DNA from: Streptomyces sp. TLI_146
Lineage (GTDB): Bacteria; Actinomycetota; Actinomycetes; Streptomycetales; Streptomycetaceae
Direction of reading: 5' to 3'
Assembly (NCBI RefSeq): GCF_002846415.1
Contig: NZ_PJMX01000001.1
Span: 4,402,001 to 4,466,000, forward strand
Length of the DNA stretch: 64,000 nucleotides
The translations under genes and the position numbers were made by a program. Every line of letters starts with the position of its first letter. The first letter of the stretch is position 1. The notes under the pieces were generated by a model that saw nothing but the letters and a program-made list of their open reading frames with translations, did not search any database and had not been told where the DNA came from. Shown here one piece after another: positions 50,289 through 58,970 of the stretch.

Positions 50289-50940
50289 CTGTCGTCACAG
50301 GGTCCCAGGGCGCGCCCCGGTCCCGTACGAGCGGATGGCAGGCGAGCCCGACGAGCACGGACGTGAAGTGGCCGAGGTCGGTGAAGGTGCGGCCGGTCAG
50401 GAGCGGGGTCCCGTACAGGACGAGGACACAGACGAGGTACACGTACCGCCAGGGCGCCGCGATCCGGTACGTCAGCACGCCGATGATCCCCGCGAGTGCG
50501 TAACTCACGCCCACATCAAGGGTGTTGACCGCCGACCGCGGGGCCACCTCGTGGTGCACCGCCCACAGCAGCGCGCCCTCGCTGAGGTAGGTCGCGAGCA
50601 CATGGGCGAGGACGACGACCGCGAGCCAGCGCGGGGTGCCGAGCCAGCGTTCGGCCTGCGCGTGGAAGACGGAGTAGAGGACGGCGTACGGGAGCCAGTG
50701 GCCGCCGTCGATCCACAGGGCGCTGGTGATCAGGACCCGGACCGGGTTGGTCGACAGCTCGTGGATGTTGGTGGAGCGCTGCCGCAGGAAGTCCTCCTCG
50801 AACTCCGGCGACATGTGGTGCAGGGCGATGGTGGTGACGAACAGGACCGCCAGCCAGAGGTACGTGCCGGGGGCGCTGCGGACGTACCGGCGCACGGGGG
50901 CGGACAGCCGGGACACGGACCTCCGGGAGAAAAACCGCAT
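50266..50940 (-). CDS. Rhomboid-like membrane protein
   Basis: Polytopic protein of 224 residues with about six membrane segments. A candidate Ser-His dyad is present: LDVGVSYALAGIIGVL (G-x-S) and TDLGHFTSVLVGLACHPL (His in the last membrane segment), as in rhomboid proteases, with GHWLPYAVLYSVFHAQAERWLG earlier. This is the actinobacterial Rhomboid_2-like group; proteolytic activity is unproven. ATG at 50940; the open frame upstream is antisense to the kinase gene. Confidence 0.8.
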   Translation of the reverse strand: MRFFSRRSVSRLSAPVRRYVRSAPGTYLWLAVLFVTTIALHHMSPEFEEDFLRQRSTNIHELSTNPVRVLITSALWIDGGHWLPYAVLYSVFHAQAERWLGTPRWLAVVVLAHVLATYLSEGALLWAVHHEVAPRSAVNTLDVGVSYALAGIIGVLTYRIAAPWRYVYLVCVLVLYGTPLLTGRTFTDLGHFTSVLVGLACHPLVRDRGAPWDPVTTVTRYRRP

Positions 50941-50974
50941 GAAGTGATTGACCCACGTGCGTAGGGTCGGGCGG

Positions 50975-51862
50975 GTGATCGACATTCCGGACGAGCTGGT
51001 CGCCACGCAGACGCGCTTCCACGGGCACGCGGGCCGCGCCTTCATCGAGGAGCTGCCGGGCCGGACGGCCGAGTTCCTTGACCGGTGGGGGCTGCGGCTC
51101 GACGGGCCCTCCATGTACGGGATGTGCGCGCTGGTGCTTCCGGTGACGACCGGCGACGGCACCCCGGCGGTCCTTAAGCTCCAGCTGCTTGACGAGGAGA
51201 GCGTGGGCGAGCCGGTCGCACTGCGGGCGTGGGACGGGGCGGGCGCGGTGCGGCTGCTGCGGCACGACGCCGGGACCGGCACGATGCTGCTCGAACGGCT
51301 CGACTCCGCCCGCCTATTGACCTCGGTGGCGGACTCGCGGGAGGCCGTTCTGGTGATCGGCGGGCTGCTGTCCCGGCTCACCGCCGTACCGGCCCCGCCG
51401 GAGCTGCGCCGCCTGGGCGAAGTGGCCGCGGCGATGCTCGACGACACCCCGGACGCGGTCCGCACCCTCACGGACCCGTTCGAACGGCGCCTCCTGCTCG
51501 ACTGCGCGGCGGCGGTCTGCGAGGTCGCCGCGGAGCCCGGCGACCGGCTCCTGCACTGGGACCTCCACTACGAGAACGTGGTGGCCGCCGACCGCGAACC
51601 CTGGCTGGCCATCGACCCCACCCCGCTGGCGGGCGACCCCGCCTTCGAACTCCTCCCGGCGCTCGACAACCGCTACGACCCGGCGGAGCTCCGCTGGCGC
51701 TTCGACGCCCTCACGGAGGTGCTGGGCCTGGACCGCGAGCGGGCCCGCGCCTGGACCCTGGGCCGGGTGCTCCAGAACTGCCTGTGGGAGATCGAGGACG
51801 GCGAGCCGCTGGAGGCGGAACAGGTGGAGGTCGGCGCGGCGGTGCGGTCCTGGCACCTGTGA
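50975..51862 (+). CDS. Aminoglycoside/hydroxyurea-type phosphotransferase (APH(6)-like)
   Basis: Kinase-fold protein of 295 residues: IDIPDELVATQTRFHGHAGRAFIEELPGRTAEFLDRWGLRLDGPSMYGMCALVLPV (typical of the streptomycin 6-kinase family), PAVLKLQLLDEES, and the catalytic loop LLHWDLHYENVVAADREPWLAIDPTPLAGDPAFEL. GTG at 50975 is preferred over TTG at 50948. It is divergent from the rhomboid-like gene by 34 bases. Resistance function is not implied; genomic members are common and substrates mostly unknown. Confidence 0.9.
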   Translation: MIDIPDELVATQTRFHGHAGRAFIEELPGRTAEFLDRWGLRLDGPSMYGMCALVLPVTTGDGTPAVLKLQLLDEESVGEPVALRAWDGAGAVRLLRHDAGTGTMLLERLDSARLLTSVADSREAVLVIGGLLSRLTAVPAPPELRRLGEVAAAMLDDTPDAVRTLTDPFERRLLLDCAAAVCEVAAEPGDRLLHWDLHYENVVAADREPWLAIDPTPLAGDPAFELLPALDNRYDPAELRWRFDALTEVLGLDRERARAWTLGRVLQNCLWEIEDGEPLEAEQVEVGAAVRSWHL

Positions 51863-51930
51863 GGGTCCCTCCCCGTCCGGGGAACGGAATGCCCGCGACC
51901 GCTCCGCCCCCGCCCGGTTACCCTGCGGCC

Positions 51931-52407
51931 ATGATTCGTACCGCGACGCCCGAAGACGTCCCCGTCATCCACGCCATGGTCCGCGAACTGGCCGAGTACG
52001 AGAAGTGTCCCGACGAGGCGCGGGCGACGCAGGAGCAGCTGCGTGAGGCGCTGTTCGGCGAGCACCCGGCCGCGTACGCGCACATCGCGGAGACGGCCAC
52101 CGGCGAACCGGCGGGCTTCGCGCTCTGGTTCCTCAACTTCTCGACGTGGCGCGGAGTGCACGGCATCTACCTGGAGGACCTGTACGTACGCCCCGCCCAC
52201 CGCGGCGGCGGCCACGGCAAGGCCCTCCTGACGGAACTGGCCCGCATCTGCGTGACCCGCGGCTACGGCCGCCTGGAGTGGTCGGTCCTGAACTGGAACG
52301 CCCCGTCCATCGCCTTCTACGAGTCGCTGGGGGCGCGGCCGCAGGACGAGTGGACGGTTTATCGGTTGGCGGGTGGGGCGTTGGAGGGGCTGGCGACGGG
52401 AGCATAG
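51931..52407 (+). CDS. GNAT-family N-acetyltransferase (diamine acetyltransferase-like)
   Basis: Acetyl-CoA-dependent transferase of 158 residues: MIRTATPEDVPVIHAMVRELAEYEKCPDEARATQEQLREALFG, FALWFLNFSTWRGVHGIYLEDLYVRPAHRGGGHGKALLTELARICVTRGYGRLEWSVLNWNAPSIAFYESLGARP. The motifs HGIYLEDLYVRP, RGGGHGKAL and WNAPSIAFYESLGA match the spermidine/thialysine (SAT) subgroup. ATG at 51931. Its 3' end overlaps the next, convergent gene by 49 bases. Confidence 0.93.
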   Translation: MIRTATPEDVPVIHAMVRELAEYEKCPDEARATQEQLREALFGEHPAAYAHIAETATGEPAGFALWFLNFSTWRGVHGIYLEDLYVRPAHRGGGHGKALLTELARICVTRGYGRLEWSVLNWNAPSIAFYESLGARPQDEWTVYRLAGGALEGLATGA

Positions 52408-52628
52408 CCAGCGGCAGAGCCACCCGCGGCCGGGCCCAGTGCGTCGAGCAGCCGGTGCGCGTCCTTGACGTGGAGAGCGCCGAGCTCCACGTAGCCGCGC
52501 CCGGCCCCGGTGACCAGGGGCCTTACCCGCGCGGCCTGGGCCTCAGTGACTCCGGCGCGGGCGAGGGCGACCCGCAGCAGTGCCGCGATGTGTTCCGCCT
52601 CGGCCAGGGTGCTCTTGTACTGCTCCAT
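52359..52628 (-). CDS. Hypothetical protein, last gene of the XRE/DUF6879 group (89 aa)
   Basis: MEQYKSTLAEAEHIAALLRVALARAGVTEAQAARVRPLVTGAGRGYVELGALHVKDAHRLLDALGPA, followed by an Ala/Pro-rich tail that overlaps the GNAT gene. Helical; no recognised domain. It starts five bases after the stop of the CxxC protein, so it is part of the same operon. ATG at 52628. Confidence 0.7.
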   Translation of the reverse strand: MEQYKSTLAEAEHIAALLRVALARAGVTEAQAARVRPLVTGAGRGYVELGALHVKDAHRLLDALGPAAGGSAAGYAPVASPSNAPPANR

Positions 52629-52633
52629 GGGAA

Positions 52634-52840
52634 TCACGCGTGTACCCCCGCCCCGTGTGGGTGCCGCCGGATCTCCACGTTGCAGTCGGAGACCGTGGAG
52701 CCGTCGCCTGCGCGTCGCGCGGTGGCACGTGCTGTCTCCAGGGCCGCGCACACATCGCATCCGATGGTCGGCGGAGGAGCGGATACCCCTTGCCATGGCG
52801 TCTCAACAGGCGTGGCAGGACAGGTGGCTGGGGTGGACAT
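52634..52840 (-). CDS. Small CxxC protein (68 aa)
   Basis: MSTPATCPATPVETPWQGVSAPPPTIGCDVCAALETARATARRAGDGSTVSDCNVEIRRHPHGAGVHA. The pattern GCDVCAAL...AR..GD.S...D.NVEIRRHPH is shared, as I recall, by small proteins beside XRE-DUF5753 regulators in Streptomyces. CDVC plus His-Pro-His could bind a metal. ATG at 52840 has AAGGGGG seven bases upstream. Function unknown. Confidence 0.75.
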   Translation of the reverse strand: MSTPATCPATPVETPWQGVSAPPPTIGCDVCAALETARATARRAGDGSTVSDCNVEIRRHPHGAGVHA

Positions 52841-52928
52841 GGCGCCCCCTTCGCATCGTGTGGCTGACGTCCACGCTAGGGAGGCGGCGTCGCCGCATCC
52901 AAGGAAGTTCCACGGATTTCCACGCGGA

Positions 52929-53780
52929 TCACCCCAGCGAGTCCACGGCTGAGGTGATCAGTGCTCGGGCGTCGGCCCCGTAGACGGCCAGTCGGGAGAA
53001 CTCGCCGAAGGCCTTGAGGTATTGGCGGATCTCGGCGGGCGCTGTGACGTTCACGCGAGCCGTCAGGAGCTCTGCTTCCGCCTGCTCCTCGTCGTAGACC
53101 GTGAACGTCTCGATCATCCACATCCGGCGCTCGGCTGAGAACGGGATCACGCCGAGAGAGACGGACGGGAAGGCCATCGCGGCCAGCAGATAGCCCAGTT
53201 GCCCGACCATCGTCTCGGCGTTGCCGACCCGGTGCCGCAGGACCGACTCCTCCAGCACCAGGGCGAAGCGGTGGTCGCCCTCGCGGACCACCCGCGCCGA
53301 CCGGTCCAGTCGGGCTTCGACGGCGTCGGCCACATCGTCGGGGGTCTCGTGGAAGCGGCTGATGGAACGCATCAACGCCGTCGCGTAGGCGTGGGTCTGG
53401 AGCACGCCGGGGACGACGTTGCAGCAGTACGTACGGAACACGCGGGTCCGCTCGTACAGCGGGATGTACGACTCCTGGAGCCGGCGCAGACCTGTGCGCT
53501 GGACCCGCCGCCACTCCACGTACATGTTGTCCGCGGAGCGGGCGGCGGCGATCAGGTCGACGGCCTGGTCCTCGGCCGCGCAGGCCAGGCACCACGCGCG
53601 GATGTCCTCATCGGAGGGAGGGGTGACCGCGTTCTCCAGGCGGGAGACCTTGGACGGATACCAGCCCGTCCTGGCCGCCACCTGGCGGGCTTTGAGGCCC
53701 GCGTCCCGGCGAATCTCCCGCAGGCGGTCGGCTACGAGTTTGCGGGCGTCCTCGACGCTGGACGATGCGGTCGCGGGCAT
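52929..53780 (-). CDS. XRE-family regulator with DUF5753 domain (WhiJ-like)
   Basis: Protein of 283 residues: HTH at 15-65 (LVADRLREIRRDAGLKARQVAARTGWYPSKVSRLENAVTPPSDEDIRAWCLAC), then DUF5753 from about 95 (GLRRLQESYIPLYERTRVFRTYCCNVVPGVLQTHAYATALM...FALVLEESVLRHRVGNAETMVGQLGYLLAAMAFPSVSLGVIPF). Streptomyces have many such regulators, usually beside a DUF397 protein; WhiJ influences sporulation. Here DUF397 is missing and a DUF6879 gene sits 21 bases upstream instead. ATG at 53780. Confidence 0.93.
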   Translation of the reverse strand: MPATASSSVEDARKLVADRLREIRRDAGLKARQVAARTGWYPSKVSRLENAVTPPSDEDIRAWCLACAAEDQAVDLIAAARSADNMYVEWRRVQRTGLRRLQESYIPLYERTRVFRTYCCNVVPGVLQTHAYATALMRSISRFHETPDDVADAVEARLDRSARVVREGDHRFALVLEESVLRHRVGNAETMVGQLGYLLAAMAFPSVSLGVIPFSAERRMWMIETFTVYDEEQAEAELLTARVNVTAPAEIRQYLKAFGEFSRLAVYGADARALITSAVDSLG

Positions 53781-53801
53781 GTGGCTGATGAGTCCGTCAG
53801 A

Positions 53802-54344
53802 TCAGACGGCCGGAGCAGCGGGTCTGATCCGGTAGTCGTCGTGCGGCGTCGCCCGCGCCCAGACGGCTTCGAAGGCGGTGGCGCAGAGCTTCGCGACCTC
53901 GGGCCGTTCGTCCACCTCCGGACCTGCCGAACCGCCGGTCCCGGTGAAGTGGTTCCACATGATCACGCGCCCGTCGAACAACCAGAAGTCGTTGCCGGGA
54001 AGAGCGATGTCCGACGCCCGCCGCCGGGGGAGCCAGCGGACCGACTCCCCTGCCGCCACGTTCTGGTACGTGCAGTCGTACTCGTAGGCGATGTACTCGC
54101 TCACCGGCTCCGAGACGATGCGCGCACGACGGAAGGACACCCCGCGTGCGGTCGCGTCACGTACCCAGCTGTGGAAGTCGTTCCACCAGGTGGCAGGGTC
54201 GGTGTCCGGCCGCCAGCCGGCCCGCCAGGCATCGAACTCCGCCGCCTCCTGGCCGATCCCATAGCCGTCCCGCATCTCCAGATGGACGGCCGAATGCCGG
54301 GTGTTCGCGAGCAGATCAACGAATTCCAAGTCGGTCTGCGACAT
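53802..54344 (-). CDS. DUF6879-family protein
   Basis: Protein of about 180 residues: MSQTDLEFVDLLANTRHSAVHLEMRDGYGIGQEAAEFDAWRAGW, WWNDFHSWVRDATARGVSFRRARIVSEPVSEYIAYEYDCTYQNVAAGESVRWLPRR, and DFWLFDGRVIMWNHFTGTG. These are landmarks of DUF6879, a family tied to XRE-DUF5753 regulators. ATG at 54344 (or GTG at 54347) lies inside the end of the preceding gene, so translation is probably coupled. Biochemical role unknown; a modulator of the regulator is inferred. Confidence 0.88.
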   Translation of the reverse strand: MSQTDLEFVDLLANTRHSAVHLEMRDGYGIGQEAAEFDAWRAGWRPDTDPATWWNDFHSWVRDATARGVSFRRARIVSEPVSEYIAYEYDCTYQNVAAGESVRWLPRRRASDIALPGNDFWLFDGRVIMWNHFTGTGGSAGPEVDERPEVAKLCATAFEAVWARATPHDDYRIRPAAPAV

Positions 54345-54558
54345 CACATGCCTCCCTCAGCGCGGGCACCATACGGATCGGCAGCCGCACCACCGCTTCC
54401 GATTCCGGGATCGACCCCGTCTCGCGGCACCGCGCCAGGAGGGCTTCCCCGGCCTTCCAGCCCTGAACCACGATCTCTTCCGCTTCGTCGTCCACCCAGG
54501 CTGTCGGACACTGGGTTCCGTTCGTGTTCGGGTCCTTGGCGATGAACAGTAGCGCCAT
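54316..54558 (-). CDS. Small acidic partner of the DUF6879 protein (80 aa)
   Basis: MALLFIAKDPNTNGTQCPTAWVDDEAEEIVVQGWKAGEALLARCRETGSIPESEAVVRLPIRMVPALREACDVADRLGIR. A small soluble protein that, from memory, regularly precedes DUF6879 genes in Streptomyces. It overlaps the DUF6879 start by 29 bases and is the first gene of the five-gene group. ATG at 54558. Function unknown. Confidence 0.8.
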   Translation of the reverse strand: MALLFIAKDPNTNGTQCPTAWVDDEAEEIVVQGWKAGEALLARCRETGSIPESEAVVRLPIRMVPALREACDVADRLGIR

Positions 54559-54668
54559 GACTGCCCTCCACAGTTGTGCGGGTTCCACGGTGTTCTACGA
54601 ACATGACGGGCAAGGGAGTGTGCGTCAACAGCGCACACATGTGCGGCACTTGCCGCGCAACCACCCCC

Positions 54669-56780
54669 CTACTCCACCTCGATCCCAAAGTCCCCCACCA
54701 GCTCCTCCAGCCCGCCCCGATACCCCTTCCCCCCGACCACGAAGTCCCAGTCGCCCCCCGCCCGCCGCCGGAACGACCCCAGCACCAGGGCCGTTTCGCC
54801 GACCCGGCCGTCCGAGACCTCCAGGCGGTCCAGTTCCGTGCCCGTCGCGTCGCGCAGGCGGATGCCCGCGTCCGTGAAGCCCGTCAGGTCCGCGTCCGGG
54901 TTGGCCTCGGGGTCGACCGAGGCCACCAGGACCAGGCGGTCCGCCCGGGGCGGGAGGGCGTCGAACGCCACCCGGACCGCCGCCCGGTCGCCCAGCGCGC
55001 CGGGCACCATCCGTACCGAACCCCCGGGTATCTCACGGTTGTTGAAGAACACGAAGTGGTCGTCGTCGAGCACCCGGCTGCCCGCGCACACCAGCGCGCA
55101 CACGTCCAGGACGACCGAACCGGTCCAGGTCATGCCCAGGACGTTGAAGTCGGAGTCGGAGTCGGAGTCCGATTCGGGCTCGGGATCCCCCTGGCCCGCC
55201 GCCGGCACGTCCACCAGCGTCCCCGACGGCCCCCGCCCCGGCCGCTCCCCCAGCCTCCCCCGCAACCCGCACGCGTGCAGCAGCTCCACCAGCTCCGCCC
55301 CGGACACCAGCGTCAGCGGCTTGCCCTGGGCGAAGGCGTACGAGCCGGGGCCGAAGCCCGAAGTCGTCACCAGGACACCCTTGTTGGCACCGGCGCCCTG
55401 GACCGTGCCGTACAGGTCGCGGACGGCCGTCGGCGGGACCGTGTTGCGGTAGCGCTTGACCTGGACGATGATCCGGCCGCCGCTGATCGGGTCGGGGTCG
55501 ACCGCCTCGACGTCCACCCCGCCGTCGTTCGAGCGCTGGGTCGTCACCGCCCCCATCCCCCGCGCCCGGAACAACTCCGCCACCAGGGCCTCGAATTCGA
55601 TCGGGTCCATCGCGAACAGGTCCGGTTCCTCGGCGGACGCGTCGGCGCCGTGCGAGAGGACGCCCGAGCCCACGTCCTGGGGGCGGCGCACCGGGCGTAC
55701 CGCCGCCCGCTGGTCGGGGCGGGCCGAGAGCTGGCCGCGCAGCGCCTCCGTCAGGCAGTCCACCGCGCTCACCTGCGTCAGGTTCAGGGCCTGGAACGAC
55801 GGCCGGTCCACCATCACCGTCGCCAGGAAGATCTCCGCCCGGCGGCCCGTCGCCGGGTCGACGTCGTCGACGAAGCCGTTGAGCGCCACCGACTGCAGTA
55901 CGCCGAACTCGTCCGCCGCAAACAGGTCCCGCACCACGAGCAGCACGCTCTGCGCCAGCGCGTCCCGGTACAGCGCGCGCCGCTGGGACACCGGGCGGGC
56001 CGACTCGCGCTCCTCGTCCGTACTGGCCACGTACCGTACGGACTTGGCCGCCGGGACCACGTCGAGGGCGGGCAGCTCCCAGTCCAGGACCAGTTGCCCG
56101 GCGCCCCTGTCGTACGCGCACGACAGGCGGCGGGGGAAGCCCTCCGGCCACGCCGACGCCGCGTACAAGGCCGCCGAGAAGTACTCGACGACCGCGTCCG
56201 GCTCGCCCGCCCGCACTCCGCGCGCCAGGTCGGCCACGCCCGCGTTGTGGGCCCGGACCTCGTCGAGCCCGCCCCGCGCCCAACTCTCGTACCGCTCACG
56301 GTAGTCGGCGAGGCGGCGGCGCCGGTCGTTCTCGGCCAGTTGCGCCGCGTCCCAGTCCCGCTGGTAGGCGGCCTGCGCCTGGCCTCGGCGCCAGCCCTGG
56401 GCCTGGTAGCGCGCCGGGTCCGGCATCGGCACCGGCTGGGCCAGCGCCCCGGGCGCGAACGGCTCGATGCGCTCCTCGCGCAGCAGCGCCGCCGTACGGA
56501 ACGGCGGCTCGGCGCACCCCGCCGCCAGCAGCCCCGTCAGCGCCTCCACGCGCGCGTCCAGCTCCTGCGAGCGCTGCCGGGCGTCCGCCTCCCGGCTCTG
56601 CCGGTAGGCCGCCCGCTGCTCGCGGTGGACGCGGGCCGCGTCCCGCTCGTACTCCCGCTGCCGGCGCTCCTGCTGCCGCTGCTGCTGGACCGACGCCCGG
56701 TGCTGGGCCTCCTGCTGGCGCTGCTGCTGCCGCTGCGCCTCCGCCCACACCCCGACCAGCCCGCTGGCACGACGACTCAT
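54669..56780 (-). CDS. Mrr-type restriction endonuclease fused to a TerD domain
   Basis: Unusual fusion of 703 residues. Residues 15-75 form a Gln/Arg/Glu-rich coiled coil; 80-340 an uncharacterised region (with LFAADEFGVLQSVALNGFVDDVDPATGR); 390-505 an Mrr_cat nuclease (IEFEALVAELFRARGMGAVTTQRSNDGGVDVEAV, IIVQVKRYRN, catalytic D423 and Q440-x-K442); an acidic linker (ESDSDSDSD, 536-544); and 545-703 a TerD domain (LDDDHFVFFNN, VLVASVDPEA, VVGGKGYRGGLEELVGDFGIEVE). It links stress-responsive calcium-binding TerD modules with DNA cleavage. ATG at 56780; 56834 is possible. Monocistronic. Confidence 0.92.
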   Translation of the reverse strand: MSRRASGLVGVWAEAQRQQQRQQEAQHRASVQQQRQQERRQREYERDAARVHREQRAAYRQSREADARQRSQELDARVEALTGLLAAGCAEPPFRTAALLREERIEPFAPGALAQPVPMPDPARYQAQGWRRGQAQAAYQRDWDAAQLAENDRRRRLADYRERYESWARGGLDEVRAHNAGVADLARGVRAGEPDAVVEYFSAALYAASAWPEGFPRRLSCAYDRGAGQLVLDWELPALDVVPAAKSVRYVASTDEERESARPVSQRRALYRDALAQSVLLVVRDLFAADEFGVLQSVALNGFVDDVDPATGRRAEIFLATVMVDRPSFQALNLTQVSAVDCLTEALRGQLSARPDQRAAVRPVRRPQDVGSGVLSHGADASAEEPDLFAMDPIEFEALVAELFRARGMGAVTTQRSNDGGVDVEAVDPDPISGGRIIVQVKRYRNTVPPTAVRDLYGTVQGAGANKGVLVTTSGFGPGSYAFAQGKPLTLVSGAELVELLHACGLRGRLGERPGRGPSGTLVDVPAAGQGDPEPESDSDSDSDFNVLGMTWTGSVVLDVCALVCAGSRVLDDDHFVFFNNREIPGGSVRMVPGALGDRAAVRVAFDALPPRADRLVLVASVDPEANPDADLTGFTDAGIRLRDATGTELDRLEVSDGRVGETALVLGSFRRRAGGDWDFVVGGKGYRGGLEELVGDFGIEVE

Positions 56781-56836
56781 ACGGCTCCCCGACCCCTTTC
56801 CCGCACACCCCTCGCAACACCCCTTGAAACACAATT

Positions 56837-56861
56837 GTCCCGGACCAGGAAGGTCCGGGAC
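56837..56861 (-). terminator. Terminator after tRNA-Thr
   Basis: GTCCCGGACC (56837-56846), loop AGGAA, GGTCCGGGAC (56852-56861), followed on the minus strand by AATTGTGTTTC. Confidence 0.85.
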
Positions 56862-56883
56862 ACGGTGTTACGCGGTGTTTCGG

Positions 56884-56960
56884 TGGAGCCGCCTGTCGGA
56901 ATCGAACCGACGACCTCAAGATTACAAGTCAAGCGCTCTAGCCAACTGAGCTAAGGCGGC
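56884..56960 (-). tRNA. tRNA-Thr (anticodon TGT)
   Basis: Read on the minus strand: acceptor GCCGCCT, TA, D-arm GCTC-AGTTGGCTA-GAGC, anticodon stem CTTGA, loop CTTGTAA, TCTTG, variable AGGTC, T-arm GTCGG-TTCGATT-CCGAC, acceptor AGGCGGC, then T and an encoded CCA. All stems pair. The anticodon TGT reads ACA threonine codons, rare in this GC-rich genome. Confidence 0.97.
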
Positions 56961-57106
56961 AGCGCGTGCGACCGGCAGACGATCGGCACCCGCACGCGAG
57001 GCTCCCTCACTCTACACAGAGCACGATCGGGAGCTCCACGAAGTTCCCCGCTCGCACCTGCTGACAGATCGGACATCGCCGGGTAGCGTCTCGTGCAGCC
57101 CACCCA

Positions 57107-57122
57107 GGTGGACTACACCACT
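57107..57122 (+). promoter_or_regulatory. DasR-like dre site upstream of msiK
   Basis: GGTGGACTACACCACT, 13 of 16 matches to the dre consensus and nearly palindromic, centred about 65 bases before the msiK start. It fits control of the shared sugar-uptake ATPase by amino-sugar signals. Confidence 0.65.
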
Positions 57123-57178
57123 TCTCCCTCTACTCGGATCGTCCGGCACGTTCCTGCCGGTGAAGGGACAGGTCTCCC

Positions 57179-58315
<1,137 letters not shown>

Positions 58316-58336
58316 CGTACGGCGGCACGTCAGCCG

Positions 58337-58366
58337 GCCCCGCACCCACCTACCGGGGTGCGGGGC
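58337..58366 (+). terminator. Terminator after msiK
   Basis: GCCCCGCACCC (58337-58347), eight-base loop, GGGTGCGGGGC (58356-58366), then TTTCCC. Confidence 0.85.
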
Positions 58367-58521
58367 TTTCCCTTGCCCTGGAGCCTGTCGACAAATACCC
58401 CGGCAGACCGCCCATTTCGAACACCGTTCGTCAACACCGGATTCGAAACGCCGCCTCGAACCATCCCTCGACCGGGTGACTAAATGTCGCCAAATCATTA
58501 CCCCCCGCTACGCTCGCCTCC

Positions 58522-58932
58522 GTGACGCACACAGCCCGCCGAATCGGCCGCACCCTAGCTCTCGTCCTGCCCGTCGTCCTCGTCCTCTCCGGGACGCTCG
58601 CGGTCACCCGGGTCAACTGGGCCGGGACCAGCGACTCGCAGCTGCTGACCGCCTCCTCCGAGGACGTCTCCGTACGCGCGAAGCCGCGCACCCCGCAGGA
58701 CGTCCTGCGCGACGCGCTCCTCGTCGAGCTCCAGGAGAAGGACCCCGGTACCGCCCTCACCCACCTCCAGCGGGAGGTGGAGCGGCGCCCCTCGCTCGCC
58801 CGGCACTGCATGTCGATCGCGCGGGCGCTCGGACGGGCCGCCGTGGAGCAGTACGGGCCCGTGAAGGCCCAGTCGTACTCGCGCCCCGTCTGCGACACGT
58901 CGTTCGCGTCGGGCGTGGCCCAGGAGTCCTGA
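58522..58932 (+). CDS. Secreted/membrane-anchored hypothetical protein (136 aa)
   Basis: N-terminal hydrophobic segment (TLALVLPVVLVLSGTLAV) as signal peptide or anchor, then a small domain: TASSEDVSVRAKPRTPQDVLRDALLVELQEKDPGTALTHLQREVERRPSLARHCMSIARALGRAAVEQYGPVKAQSYSRPVCDTSFASGVA. The two cysteines (HCMS, VCDT) probably pair, and the pattern REVERRPSLARHCMSIARALG looks conserved. GTG at 58522. AT-richer DNA just upstream (TAAATGTCGCCAAATCATTA) may hold its promoter. Function unknown. Confidence 0.75.
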   Translation: MTHTARRIGRTLALVLPVVLVLSGTLAVTRVNWAGTSDSQLLTASSEDVSVRAKPRTPQDVLRDALLVELQEKDPGTALTHLQREVERRPSLARHCMSIARALGRAAVEQYGPVKAQSYSRPVCDTSFASGVAQES

Positions 58933-58970
58933 GCGACTCCGGCTGCGCCGCAGCGCATATCGTTCACCGC

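Noticed and set aside
50975..51862. Acquired antibiotic-resistance gene
   Set aside because: APH(6)-like kinases are common core genes in Streptomyces; no mobile element or base-composition shift surrounds it.
54576..56954. 792-codon open frame on the plus strand opposite the Mrr-TerD gene
   Set aside because: Arg/Pro/His/Leu-rich shadow caused by third-position GC of the real minus-strand gene; no domain-like sequence; runs through the tRNA.
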